From Vesta saturnalis (taxonomy: Eukaryota; Arthropoda; Insecta; Coleoptera; Lampyridae): DNA of 64,000 bases. The stretch covers positions 504,001-568,000 of the forward strand of contig JARFJB010000935.1 of NCBI GenBank assembly GCA_036346205.1, in the 5' to 3' direction. This document shows positions 33,241 to 44,917 of this stretch, one piece after another (position 1 is the stretch's first letter; the number at the start of each line of letters is the position of its first letter). The notes under the pieces were generated by a model. The model saw only the letters and a list, made by a program, of their open reading frames with translations. It did no database searches and was not told the origin of the DNA. Position numbers and translations under genes: made by a program.

Positions 33241-34685
33241 AGAGATTCTTCCAACTATCCCGGCTAGTTTATTTTTAATTCTGACCCTAAAATTCTATCA
33301 AGTATATTGATATACTTTCGATTAAATGGAATTAAATTAATTTTGATCAAGTCACTGAATACAGAGTAATGATCATGATTTATTTATTAAGCAGAAATTC
33401 CAGATTTGAAATATAGCGATTCATTCATGTTTGTGAATCTTTAAGTACATTTTAAAGATAAAGAATTGTGAATAGAATTTGAGAAAATATATGATATGTA
33501 AACGACGAACCAATCGTTACGTTTTTCAATTTTTGAAGTTTGACGTGCTCTTTTAAAGGAAAAAGTGTACGAATTGAATGCTTGAATTTGAATGGTGTAT
33601 GATTTTACCGAGTAGGCCACAACTCTATCTCTCACAGTCAGATAGGATCAATTTAACTTAACCTAGAGACAATTATTCCTGGATTGAGCCTCATCATTTG
33701 TTGTTTTATGGTAAGCATGTTTGAAACTAAACCATTTTACGTCTTGTGTCGAAACTACCCACTTCCACTGCAGTTAGCTTGGCAACCCGCACGATGTTTC
33801 TTGGGATTTTACCGTGTAACAGTGGCACACAGTCTCTACCCTAAATTTAAGATAAATACCAATCAAATAGAATTTCCATTAATTACACGTTACACGTTCA
33901 GCGCTACAATCGTCACGGATATACTTGTTCAATGTAAACAAATAAGTAAACAATGGTTAACAGTTATTATATACAAGTTACACGCATATATGGATATAAA
34001 ATATATAAATAAGTCGATTGTTTTACTTATAATTCGTTAATTTAATCAACTTTCAGCATGGATAACCGCATAACTAAATAGTTATTTAGGTAAGATAAAT
34101 TCATTGCCATGAAAATCAACTGAATGTAATTGTAGAGTAATCTGTTTCGATGTCTTCAATGAGAGATATGAAAGGCAAATGTGTATGGGTATTTTGTAGA
34201 TGATGGAGTTTACATTTGCATTAAGTAACCTTGAGTGTAGACAAAAGGAGACTGTGTAATTTCAATAAAAATTAAGGAAGTTATTTTAGAACATACGTTG
34301 TTATGAAAAACCTTACTTCCGAAACTAACTTTCTGACAAAAGCAATATAAACCGTGCATAGGATTATATCCAACGAACTTTGATCGTTCAATTAAAAATT
34401 TAACATGTTTTTGTAAAAGGTTATCTTGTTGAATCAGAGTGCAACTCTACTACAAGATGTAAGTTTTTATGAAATATATACAAGAGTAGAAAAACCATTG
34501 AAATATTGAATGACATAGAAAAATCAAAATAATCCAAAAACAGTTGCCAGATAGATATAGTATACATTTATGAAGAATTGGGTGGTTTTTGATTTTCTTT
34601 AACGCAGTGTAAAACTATACGAAGTGCTCTACTTGAGAAAATGACTTTTTCGAATTTCAAGCTTCGCAGGTTTGAACATACATGT
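33241..34685. other. AT-rich spacer, nothing recognised
   Basis: A 118-codon plus-strand frame at 33,684-34,040 is hydrophobic and low in sequence complexity, with no family match. I regard it as chance. Confidence 0.4.
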
Positions 34686-34945
34686 ATTACACCCTGTAGT
34701 ATATTGCATGCTTCTTCAGAACATAGGTTTAAGCTTGATGTTTCCTTGGTCTAAATATAAAAGTTTTTCTAACAAATCAGAGGATGGTACCTAATAATAA
34801 AGTTGTACCTGTAAATGCGATTTTTTGGACAGAATTCGATTCATTTCATAAACCGTAAATGTTACATGCACTGAAACCTTAATAATAAAGTTTTATAATT
34901 GCACGTAGACTTCAAAATATACATGGTTATACAGGGTGTTCTATT
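34686..34945. repeat. outward pair of DNA-transposon-like ends
   Basis: ACACCCTGTA (34,688-34,697) and TACAGGGTGT (34,933-34,942) are exact reverse complements about 245 bp apart. They face inwards in the wrong sense for one small element, so they look like the right end of one element and the left end of another. No transposase lies nearby. Confidence 0.4.
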
Positions 34946-35237
34946 AAAAAAGTACTAACCTTGTCTTGCCCTGCTTTCTTGTAATACTCTGCATAGTCAA
35001 GAATAATTTTAAAATGCACACTGTAACTAGCCATATAATGCGATAAATACTGACGAAGTTTACTTATAAAGCACCAGTCTGTTTGACTCTATCGTTGTAT
35101 TACCCGGCACACACATGGTAAATTATTCGCAGCTATTCTAACATTTTTGTGAATTAATGAGATATTAGAAAAAAAATTGATGGTCACTCCCCAGTAATTG
35201 AGATGTACCGAATCTCTGCTTGTTTTGCCACTGTACA

Positions 35238-35239
<2 letters not shown>

Positions 35240-35324
<85 letters not shown>
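35240..35324. repeat. (TA)n microsatellite
   Basis: About 42 TA units directly beside the outer end of the minus-strand PLE copy (35,337). Confidence 0.97.
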
Positions 35325-35326
<2 letters not shown>

Positions 35327-35336
35327 TATTTAGATT

Positions 35337-35812
35337 TCCGCAAGTATTAATGTTTAAATAAGACATTTTTCTTTGAAACTTGTATAACTAAACGATTCTA
35401 CAGTATTTTCAATGAGGCGATCCACCGAATCGAATATGAAAGGGTGAATTTTGATAGCATGTAAAGTTTGGAATGTGTCATAAAGGGTACGGTTGAGATA
35501 GTCAAGTTTAGCCCTTTCATTGGCAATCGCTTTTCTTAAAAGGGCAAGGCTTGTTTTGAATAAAATCTTATAAGAACCATTAATGTCTGATCTTGGTTTC
35601 AATTTAATTCCCTTGGGTATCATTTTATTGTAACGACAACGCTTTAAAGAAGCTAAATTAGTAAGTGTTTCACATGTTTTGATACGTAGCTTTCTGTAGG
35701 TCTTGATGGTATTCAAAGTTTCTTCTCCGTATAGGAATATTATATTTCTGTTTAGATTTCCACAAGTATTAATGTTTAAATAAGACATTTTTTCTTTGAA
35801 ACTTGTGTAAAT
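35337..35812 (-). repeat. Penelope pseudo-LTR: partial 5' unit after the GIY-YIG end
   Basis: Read on the minus strand, the start-of-unit sequence (GTTTCAAAGAAAAA then TGTCTTATTTAAACATTAAT) occurs at 35,812 and again at about 35,385, so 35,385-35,812 is a tandem partial unit. It encodes the N-terminal region (KPRSDINGSYKILFKTS, LLRKAIANERAKLDYLN) that the plus copy has at 37,802-38,000. Partial tandem 5' units are a known feature of Penelope elements (pLTRs). Confidence 0.7.
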
Positions 35813-35833
35813 AAACGTACAAATTAATTCAAC

Positions 35834-35857
35834 GTTTCGGGAACGTCCTTTGTTCCC
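35834..35857 (-). ncRNA. degenerate hammerhead-like stem at PLE 3' end (minus copy)
   Basis: Minus strand: GGGAAC, loop, GTTCCC, then GAAAC. The upstream CUGANGA position reads TTAACAA, so one core strand is lost. The position (3' untranslated end of a PLE) is where hammerhead motifs are known to occur in this class. Confidence 0.35.
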
Positions 35858-35940
35858 TTTGTTAAGAATTTATTTTGACAATTACAGTAATTGAAATAAA
35901 GTAACTATTTTTAACAAGTATAGAATATGAAACAAGGTAA

Positions 35941-37775
35941 CTAATTTAAATTTAAGCTCAACGGGTGTGTTTGACTTTGGGTAGTTGGTACAGTACATGA
36001 CGTAGAAGGTGTAGAAGTGGGGATGTCAGCAGTAGATGCAGCATAAGTGTTTGAAATTTCTGGAAGATTTGGAGTTGGTTGAAATGTCGAATCAACTTGT
36101 TTAATGATATTCTTCCAGATTTGTGGCATTCTAGAAGTGTCATCCCGTTTATTGAGGGCGTTTGGCCTTCTATCAATTTCAACTGCTTCTCTAATAATTC
36201 TTTCTTGTAAGGTATGTAGAGGTGCAATTAAACGGATATTGTTGGCGTTAATTTGGTGTCCTGTATCTAAATGATGTTCAGCTAAAGACGATGATGGATT
36301 GTGCAGTTTAATTTGCTAGTTTGTGTTCATCGGCTCTAGCATATAATATTCTATTAGTTTGTCCGATAAAAGTTCTTCGACAGTTATTGCACGGTGTCCC
36401 ATACACTCCTTGGTTTTCATTGGGAATTTTGTCTTTGGGGTTTCTTAAAAGTTGGGACAAAGTTGAATGTTGTTTGAATACCGGTCTGAAGTCGTTTTTG
36501 GGAAATTTCTGTGCTATTCTGTCTGTAACTCCTTTTATATAAGGTAGAATAACAGTGTATCCATTTTGAAGTAGTGTTTTATTAACAGTCTTCATCTCTT
36601 CTGTTTTAGAATTTTGGTCAGATAAGTGGTAAGAGCGGTATATTAAGGATTTCATAACGCTACGTAATTGACCAGGATGGTGATGCGAGAGAGAGTTCAA
36701 GTATCTATTCGTATGAGTTGGTTTTCGACAAACTTTGTGTGTAAATTTACTATTAGGAAGTCTTGTTATCAGGGTGTCCAAAAAAGGGTGTGAATTATTT
36801 TCTTCAACTTCCATAGTAAATTTGATGTTGTCATGAATGTTGTTAATATGCTCTAGAAAACGGTTTAAGTTTCCTTTTACATGGGGCCAAACTACAAATG
36901 TGTCGTCAATATAACGAAACCAAGATTTAGGTCTTAAATCTGCAGAATTTAAAGCAGTGGTTTCAAAATGTTCCATATATACATTCGCAAAAGCTGGAGA
37001 GAGTGGCAAGCCCATAGGTGCTCCTTGAATTTGCTTGTAGAAATGTCCTTTGTATGTGAAATAGGTTGAGTTCATGCAGTGGTTTATCAATTTGAGTACA
37101 CTGAGTGTTTTTGTTCTAGAATTGTCATCGTGTATTCAATAGGTATTTTGGTGAAAAGTGACGTTATGTCGAAGCTAACTAAAATGTCATTTGGAGCCAA
37201 GGGTACAATTTTGAGCTTGTGTAGAAAATCATAAAAGTTTTTCATGTAGGATACAGCATTTTCACAAATCGGTTGAATAATTTTTGCAAGATAACGAGCA
37301 AGGTCATGAGTCGGAAAATTGAATGCATTGACCATAGGGCGTAATGACCAGTTTTCCTTATGTATTTTGGGAGTCCATATATTTTGGGGACTCTTGAACT
37401 CTTCTCTTTTGGAATTAGTTTCTGTTTTGTTTCTTAGTCTAATTTTGTACAATTAATGATAGATTTTGTTGTTTTTATATGTAGGTGGTAAGATTGTACT
37501 GATTTTTTTTTATATTCTGAAGAAGTTGAAAGTTCGGACATCTTGTGGTGATAGTCTTTAGAGTTGACAATGACAGTAGAGTTTCCTTTGTTAGCGGGTA
37601 GTATTAATAATTGGTCGTCATTTTTGATTTGGTTTAACATTTGGAGGTCATGTTTGGGAATATTCTGTTCAGGAAGTTTGCAGTACTTAAGAATGTGTGC
37701 TACGTTGAGTCTAATTTCGTCAGCGACCGTAGGTTCTGTATACTTTTAGGCGTATTCTACGTTGGTAATGATGTT
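35941..37775 (-). pseudogene. Penelope-like RT + GIY-YIG protein, minus copy
   Basis: A PLE protein that reverse-transcribes its RNA and nicks target DNA. In order on the minus strand: LLILPANKGNSTVIVNSKDY (37,600); PKIHKENWSLRPMVNAFN (37,370); LVSFDITSLFTKIPI (RT A motif); QGAPMGLPLSPAFANVYMEHF (37,025); WFRYIDDTFVVW (37,090-36,308 frame, catalytic YIDD); FLDTLITR; then GIY-YIG with GVYGTPCNNCRRTFIGQTNR, ARADEHK, and NPSSSLAEHHLDTGH to about 36,240; a Pro/Ser/Thr tail (STPSTSC) ends near 35,941. It lacks the first ~150 codons, which were cut at the head-to-head joint near 37,775. A few frame breaks occur, one at 36,308. Confidence 0.9.
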
Positions 37776-37801
37776 TTCTACGGGAATCCGTTTAGGAGTG
37801 A
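37776..37801. other. head-to-head junction of the two PLE copies
   Basis: Similarity of the minus copy ends near 37,775 (ATCATTACCAACG, compare 38,163) and that of the plus copy begins near 37,802 (GAAAAATTAAACCAAGACC, compare 35,612). About 26 bp of unassigned sequence lies between them. Confidence 0.6.
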
Positions 37802-40052
37802 TGGAAAAATTAAACCAAGACCAGAGATTAATGGTTCTTATAAGTTTTTATTCAAAACAAGCCTTTCCCTTTTAAGAAAAGCGATTGCCAATGAAATGGC
37901 TAAACTTGACTATCTCAACTGTACCCTTCATGACACCTTCCAAACTTTACATGCTTCAACATTCATCCTTTCATATTCGATACGGTGGATCGCCTCATTG
38001 AAAATACTGTAGAGTCGTCCTTGATGATAAAAACTAACCGACAAAGACAAAAATTTGAACGCCTGCCTCATACATCGCAGGCAAATAATGTAAAACCGTT
38101 AAGGACGGTACACAATTTCAGTGACAAAGAATTTAATAATAATATGCTTGATGTTATAGATGAATCATTACCAACGTAGAATACGCCTTAAAGGATACAG
38201 AATCTACGGTCACTGACGAAATTAGGCTCAACGTAGCACACATTCTTAAGAACTGCAAACTTCCCAAACAGAATATCGTCAAACAAGACCTCCAAATGTT
38301 AAACCAAATCAAAATGGCGACCAAATATTAATACTACCCGCTGACAAAGGAGACGCTACTGTCATTGTTAACTCCAAAGACTATCACCACAAGATGTCTG
38401 AACTGTTAACTTCTTCAGAACATAAGAAAAATCAGTATAATCCTACCACCTACATAGATCATTAATCCTACAAAATTAGACAAAGAAACAAAATAGAAAC
38501 TAATTCCACGAGAGAAGAGTTCAGGAATCCCCAAAATATATGGACTTCCAAAAATACATAAGAAAAACTGGCCATTACGCCCTATCATCAGTGCATTCAA
38601 TTCTCCGACTCATGACCTTGCTCGTTATCTAGCAAAAATTATCCAACCGATTTGTGAAAATGCTGTATTCTACATCAAAAACTCTTATGATTTTCTACAC
38701 AAACTCAAAATTGTACCCTTGGCACCAAATGACATTTTAGTTAGCTTCAACGTAACGTCACTTTTCACCAAAATACCTATTGAAGACACGATGAAAATTC
38801 TAGAAGAAAAACACTCAATAAACCAAGATATACTCAAATTGATAAACCACTACATGCACTCAACCTATTTTACACACAAAGAACAATTCTACAAGCAAAT
38901 TCAAGGAGCACCTATGGGCTTGCCACTCTCTCCAGCTTTTGCGAATGTATATATGGAACATTTTGAAACCACTGCTTTAAATTCTGCAGATTTAAAGCCT
39001 AAATGTTGGTTTCGTTATATTGATGACACATTTCTAGTTTGGTCTCATGGAAAAGAAAACCTGGAAATATTAACAAGATTTACGACAACATCAAATTTAC
39101 TATGGAAGTTGAAGAAAATAATTCACTCTCTTTTTTGAACACCCTGACAACAAGACTTCCTAATAGTAAATTTGCACACAAAGTTTGTCGAAAACCAACT
39201 CATACGAATAGATACTTGAACTCTCTCTCGCTTCACCATCCTGGTCAATTACGTAGCGTTATGAAATCCTTGATATACCTCTCTTACCACTTATCTGACC
39301 AAAATTCTAAAACAGAAGAGATGAAGACTATTTATAAAATACTACTTCAAAATGGATACAAAGATCAAGAAATATTGAAAATTACCAACGAATAAGAAGA
39401 CCAAGAAATAATAACTTGTCAAACAATGAACGCAAGATTCCTGTTATTCTACCTTATATAAAGGAATTACAGACAGAATAGCAAAGAAATTTCCCAAAAC
39501 GACTTCAGACCGGTATTCAAACCGCATTCAACTTTGTCCCAACTTTTGAGAAACCCCAAAGACAAAATTCCCAATAAATACCAAGGAGTGTATGAGATAC
39601 CGTGCAACAACTGTCGAAGAACTTACATCGGACAAACTAATAGAATATTATATACGAGAGCCGATGAACACAAACTAGCAATTAAACTGCACTATCCATC
39701 ATCGTCTTTAGCTGCACATCATTTAGATACAGGACACCAAATTAACACCAATAATATCCGTTTAATTGCACCTCTATATACCTTACAAGAAAGAATTATT
39801 AGAGAAGCAGTTGAAATTGAAGGAAGACCAAACGCCCTCAATAAACGAGACGACACTTCTAGAATCCCACAAATTTGGAAGTATATCATTAAACAAGTTG
39901 ATTCGACATTTCAACCAACTCCAAATCTTCCAGAAATTTCAAACACTTATGCTGCAACTATTGCTGACATCCCCACTTCTACACCTTCTACGTCATGTAC
40001 TGGACCAACTACCCGAAGTCAAACACACCCGTCTAGATTAAATTTAAATTAG
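37802..40052 (+). pseudogene. Penelope-like RT + GIY-YIG protein, plus copy
   Basis: A second copy, inverted relative to the first. The N-terminal region KPRPEINGSYKFLFKTS (37,815), RLPHTSQ, a frame change, LPADKGDATVIVNSKDY (38,340), PKIHKKNW, LVSFNVTSLFTKIPI (38,735), QGAPMGLPLSPAFANVYMEHF (38,905), WFRYIDDTFLVW (39,010), and LNTLTTRLPNSKF in another frame. The GIY-YIG part GVYEIPCNNCRRTYIGQTNR starts at about 39,587, with LAAHHLDTGH, and the Pro/Ser/Thr tail ends at 40,052. It is nearly the same as the minus copy over shared parts, so the two are closely related, but it holds 4-5 frame breaks and is not intact. Confidence 0.9.
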
Positions 40053-40135
40053 TTACCTTGTTTCATATTCTGTACTTGTTAAAAATAGTTGCCTTATTTC
40101 AATTACTGTAATTGTCAAAATAAATTCTTGACAAA

Positions 40136-40159
40136 GGGAACAAAGGACGTTCCCGAAAC
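40136..40159 (+). ncRNA. degenerate hammerhead-like stem at PLE 3' end (plus copy)
   Basis: GGGAAC (40,136-40,141), loop AAAGGAC, GTTCCC, then GAAAC (40,155-40,159). The preceding TTGACAA is two changes from CTGACGA. Probably an eroded ribozyme. Confidence 0.4.
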
Positions 40160-40214
40160 GTTGAATTAATTTGTATGTTTATTTACACAAGTTTCATAGA
40201 AAAAATGTCTTATT

Positions 40215-40216
<2 letters not shown>

Positions 40217-40291
<75 letters not shown>
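40217..40291. repeat. (TA)n microsatellite
   Basis: About 37 TA units start directly at the end of the plus-strand PLE (GTCTTATTTAAA). Together with the tract at 35,240 it brackets the PLE pair. Confidence 0.97.
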
Positions 40292-40294
<3 letters not shown>

Positions 40295-40464
40295 TCATAT
40301 TAAAGATCACTGCTTGTGTATGTGTGTTGCCTACCTAAATGAAGGAAAGTTGAAATTAACAGTTTTATTTCCTAAGATAAAATTTACAATTCTTAAGGGG
40401 TGAAGAATAAATAGGGTAGTTAAATCTATAATTACATCTATCAAAACAATAATTTAAATGTTAT

Positions 40465-40468
40465 ATCT
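40465..40468. other. target-site duplication ATCT (left)
   Basis: ATCT directly before the left LTR (TGTTACCCC). The same four bases follow the right LTR at 49,063-49,066. Confidence 0.85.
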
Positions 40469-42349
40469 TGTTACCCCAGATAGAAAGAAAAGAACAATGA
40501 AGGTAGAAGGATAATAGGCAGGTAGCTTATTGGGCGGGGTGGAAAAAAAAGGGTTCGTGGCCAGCTAAACAGTCGGGAAGGATCGTGGGTGACTGATATT
40601 TAAAGAAAGACAATAAAGGGGCGCCAGAAGCTTAATTACATGTTTTTTTTTTTGAATACACGAACCTTCGAAACGATTTCACACTACTTCAGCTTCATAA
40701 GTAATTTAGGACCCGTAAGCGTACACAAAAGGAAGGATAAAGTAATAAGAAAGGTTTAATTGTATAACCAAAACTTAAATGGATGAGGACGATAAATATT
40801 AAATTCAATTTATAACAAACGGAAATTTAATTTTTAATCTGGTTTGTTTTCTATTAGCAAAGATCTGAGGAGATCAGATATCTTAAAGATTAGTACAAAA
40901 TATATCTATATACAAAAAGAAATTACCGTAACTAAAATCCAAATAACACAAGAAATTATATTAACGGCGCGAACAATCGACGCAGTGGCTAACATAATGA
41001 TCCACAAAATTTTATCATCTAATTATAATACAAAAAAAACCCAGTACTCGGATAGGCCTCGCAGAGCACTCAAAATACACATACTTAATATTTCAAAAAA
41101 ACGCAAAAAAAGTAAATTGTTCTAGCCTCACATACAGATAGCAGGACAAATAAATCATGAGTATTATCAAAAAAATTATGAATTTACTTCTACGCGAAAG
41201 GGGGGGGTGAATTACAATAATGAAACAAAACTAAAGGGGTTCAAAACATCCCAAAATAATGATTCTTAATTATGACTCTTATCACCTAAATAACTGCTTA
41301 GTGACAATAAAGCGTCGTCAACGATAAGCATGTTGAACATGGATAGGTGTAAATTGTACTTTATACAGAAGAAAGCTATACGTTACATCAATTAATATAA
41401 TGCATGAGTCAAGCAACGGTAGAGTGTGCAATGTAACACACAATTAGTTATGTATTTACACAAAAAAAAAAACGAGCAAAGTGACACATAAAAATAACTA
41501 ACTTGGGTAGGTAAGTAGGTACACAATAATTGACTGTTATAATATTTGATACACACAACAAATTTCTTTTAGGTTAACAAAGCATGTAGAACAAAGTTGG
41601 ACGGTGAATCATCAACACATAAAATCACAATATCCAGAACTGTAGGTGGATGGACAACGGAAACACAACACAGATCTGACCTTAGGATACTGTTACTCCA
41701 GTAGTTGAACTGCTTATAATCGGTGGGTTTTCAGAGAATAGTGTAACATCAGTATATCGTGGTACTATAATAATACATCAACCGTGGCATGATAGTTACC
41801 CTACCGGCTCTACGGTGTAGTGCGAGCCTTTGGAGAAGGTATCGACACAATTGAAGCTTGTCCACGAGTGGTAAATAATAGGGTAATAGTAAGGTAGTAA
41901 TAATGCCCTACGGTGGAATGTGCACCGATAAAGAACTTGCGAATTGTGTGGTTTCTTTTAATCCTCGAATCGAGAAAATAATTAAGATAATACCAGAACC
42001 ACAATAACGGCTTAATTATTTTAATTTCTAAAGGCCACTAATCTTTCAGATCCCCTTTTGATAGGGCGATTTTAATTAAAGAAATCAAGTAAAGAAAATG
42101 GCATCCACACAATTCAACCTTCTAATCTCAATGTCAAAATTGTTAGCGGAAGACGTTGAGGGAGAATTTTTCACCGGAAGTGCATTATAGAATTGTCAGT
42201 AACAGTAATAAAAATTAAAATTACCAAAGAATTTGTTTATTTACTACATTTGTCAATTTTGATGAATAGGCAACCCACAATACACACATGTACCGACAAC
42301 TAATACCTAACTACAGAAAATTTGCAAGAATTGCCAATTAAACGTAACA
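40469..42349 (-). repeat. Gypsy 3' LTR
   Basis: TGTTAC...GTAACA ends. It corresponds base for base, apart from small indels and few substitutions, to 47,182-49,062. The 90-odd-codon frame at 40,844-41,125 is duplicated in the other LTR and is not a gene. Confidence 0.93.
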
Positions 42350-42524
42350 GAATCCTCACAAAAGAAAATTTTCCCAAAATTTTCTCCTATATGATTAACA
42401 CACGAAAACTTCGAACATAGACGGATATAGAGCTACAGGAAACACATGTTACAAACAAAAAAAAAGGTAACCAAACACTATTACTCGAGACGTCCGTTTC
42501 CTTATTAGTAAATGGTTTTAGGTC

Positions 42525-43560
42525 CTTGGCATGCCAACTTCCCTTAGGATATTCCCGTCAGGGTCTTTCAGTTCGTAGACCCAACGAGAGAACTTTCTAT
42601 TGATAACAAAAGGCCCTACGAACTTTGCCGCCAGCTTAGCGGAAAACTGTTTTGCCGCATCGGAAAGGACATAATTTCTTTCCACACCCTGTCGCCTACG
42701 TTGAACTGGTCAATTCGCCGTCTGAGATCATAATATTTTGGGCTTTTCGTAAGATCTCCTAAGTCTAGTTTTAATATTCTCGTAGAGTCGGTGAAGCGTT
42801 ACGGAACGAGTATGAAGATTTTGGGACCGATCGAAAATTAAGGGGTCCTCGTTAATGGTGTTTCCGGTTTCGTTCACCAGACGCATTTCGCGACCAAAAT
42901 TAACGAAGTATGGGGTCATACCAGTAGATTCGTGCGTTGCGGTACGAATAGCGCACGTGACATGAGGTAAGTGTTTATCCCAGTTACGATGGTTATCCTG
43001 GACGTACGAACTGAGCATCGTTTTTAGGACACGATTAATACGCTCCGTGGGTTGGCCTGAGGTGATAATTAGCCGTATAAGAATTTGACAATTATATTCT
43101 GTAGAGAACCTAACGAAGTCTTTGCTGCGAAATTGAGGCCATTGTCGCAGATAATACGTTTAGGCACTCCGAATATTAGAAACACGTTTTGCTCCACCAG
43201 TTCTATGATTTTTGTGGTGGTGGATGCACGCATAGGGAAGGTTAAAGGGAACTTGCTGAAGCAGTCCGCAATAACAAGAATAAAGCAATAGCCTTTACGT
43301 GAACGAGGCAAGGGTCCGACAATGTCCATGCAGATGACTTCCCATGGCTTGTTGATTTTGGCCTGACCCCCCATTAAGCCCGCTGGACAGCGCTGTAATG
43401 GCTTAGTCTGATTACACGTGTGACACCGATTTACGTACGTGGCCACGTCTTTGCGCATTTTGGGCCAGTAGTATTTTTGATTTAGCCGAGACAAAGTTTT
43501 GGAAACACCCAAGTGACCTGAGATGGGAATGTCGTGATGTAATCGCAGTAACTCGCCGCG
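42525..43560 (-). pseudogene. Gypsy integrase
   Basis: Minus-strand frames give the HHCC zinc finger (HHDIPISGHLGVSKTL before YYWPKMRKDVATYVNRCHTCNQTK), the core VICMDIVGPLPRSRKGY with the first catalytic Asp, IICDNGLNF with the second and, over a frame break near 43,035, PTERINRVLKTML with the catalytic Glu. VQDNHRNWDKHLPHVTCAIRTATHESTGMTPYF and a C-terminal KFVGPFVINRKFS-like block end near 42,525. All catalytic residues are present; two frame breaks may be real or due to sequencing error in homopolymers. Confidence 0.9.
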
Positions 43561-43607
43561 TTTGTCTTTAGGAGGGACTATTTTCCATTCGTCAGTTTCC
43601 TCCGAGT

Positions 43608-44150
43608 TCAGGAAATCGAACTTGCACGTTTTATAAAGTTTCCTTCAGACACGCGCCATAATGGGTATTTGCGAGCCTGGGTACTGACTTTGTGAACCAT
43701 GCGCTTATACCACAGATCCTTGATATTCGAATGAGTGATGGCATCGATGACGGGCACAGACCTTGACAAGGCGTCAGGAACGACATGTTCCTTGCCCTTC
43801 CGATGCACGATATCAAAGTCGTATTGCTGGAGCCTTACCGCCCAACGTGCGATACGACCGACCGGATCAGCGATACTGTTAAGCCACTTCAAACTATAAT
43901 GATCTGTCACGATAGTGAATTTGCTGGCCTCAATATACGGACGTAGCTTTTCAATAGCGAACAGTACTGCCAAGCATTCGCGTTCGGTAGTGCTGTACTT
44001 ACGCTCATTCTTGGTGAGGACTTACTTATGTAACAGATCACTTTTCCCCGTCTGGGTGGTTTTGGGTGAGTACGGCGCCAATACCGTAACCGGACGCATC
44101 CGTTTGGATAACAAACGGAAGTGAGAATCTGGACATGCCAGTACGGGTGC
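43608..44150 (-). pseudogene. Gypsy RNase H
   Basis: The connection and RNase H region: FRLLSKRMRPVTVLAPYSPK and LLHK, then after a frame break TERECLAVLFAIEKLRPYIEASKFTIVTDHYSLKWLNSIADPVGRIARWAVRLQQYDFDIVHRKGKEHVVPDALSR. TDHYSL.WL and the H..G..NVVPDALSR end are the conserved RNase H blocks of Gypsy, including catalytic Asp residues. It degrades the RNA strand during reverse transcription. One in-frame stop lies near 44,020. Confidence 0.88.
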
Positions 44151-44239
44151 ACAGATAAGGTGTTCCTTGATGTTAGAAAGAGCATCATCGCATTCTGGTG
44201 TCCACTTAAAGGACGCATTCTTACGCAGCAAGGAAGTGA

Positions 44240-44900
44240 GCGGGGCGATAACGGAGGAGAAGTTGGGCACAAATCTCCGGTACCAAGACGCCATACCGAT
44301 TATGCGGCGTATTTCAGGCACGCAAGTAGGGTAGGTATTTGAATGATAGCCTCAACCCTTTCGGGGTCTACCAGTAGGCCCTTAGAGTTAACCATGTAGC
44401 CAAGGTAGCGTAATTCGCTTTACAGAAATGGCACTTGTCCTGACTAAGAGTTAAGCCTGCCTTCGTCAACCGGTTGATAACCTCGCGAAGCACTTAGGTG
44501 ATGGTCGAAAGTTTGTGTCAAATAATCACGTCGTCTAGATAAGTAAACACGTAAGGTTCTAGATCCGCTCCAATTACGCGATCAATAAGGCGTTGCCACG
44601 TGGCTGGGGCGTTGTGTAAGCCGAAAGGCATACGGCAGAATTGAAACAGGCCGATTTGGGACGGTGAAAGCCGTAAATTGTCGTGAGGATTGCGCTACGG
44701 GTATCTGCCAATAGGCCGATTTTATGTCTAACGTAGTAAGAAACCGAGCATCCCTGAGTTTATCCAATGTAGCGCTAACGTACGGGATAGGGTACGCGTC
44801 CGGCTGACTAACCTTATTTAGCCGACGATAGTCGACGCAAAACGATACTCGCCATCGCGTTTCTTTATCATGACTATTGGAGATGACCATGCCGATGTCG
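44240..44900 (-). pseudogene. Gypsy reverse transcriptase
   Basis: RT blocks in order: WRVSFCVDYRRLNKVSQPDAYPIP, ARFLTTLDIKSAYWQIPV (A motif Asp), QFTAFTVP, then in shifted frames FCRMPFGLHNAPATWQRLI-like sequence, and TYLDDVII near 44,545 (catalytic YLDD), then RLTKAGLTLS, and the thumb IRRIIGMASWYRRFVPNFSSVIAPLTSLLRKNASFKW. Every catalytic block survives, separated by several one-base shifts and stops. Confidence 0.9.
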
Positions 44901-44917
44901 AAGGTTCCACGATCCCG

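Noticed and set aside
33684..34040. A 118-codon membrane protein
   Set aside because: Low complexity and hydrophobic from AT-rich codons, without motif or neighbouring exon signal.
35240..35324. Replication origin or matrix attachment site in the TA tract
   Set aside because: (TA)n alone is not evidence; its position at PLE ends is better explained by the element.
40844..41125. A 93-codon gene and its near-identical partner at 47,548
   Set aside because: Both lie at the same place in the two Gypsy LTRs, change frame between copies through homopolymer differences, and have no family match.
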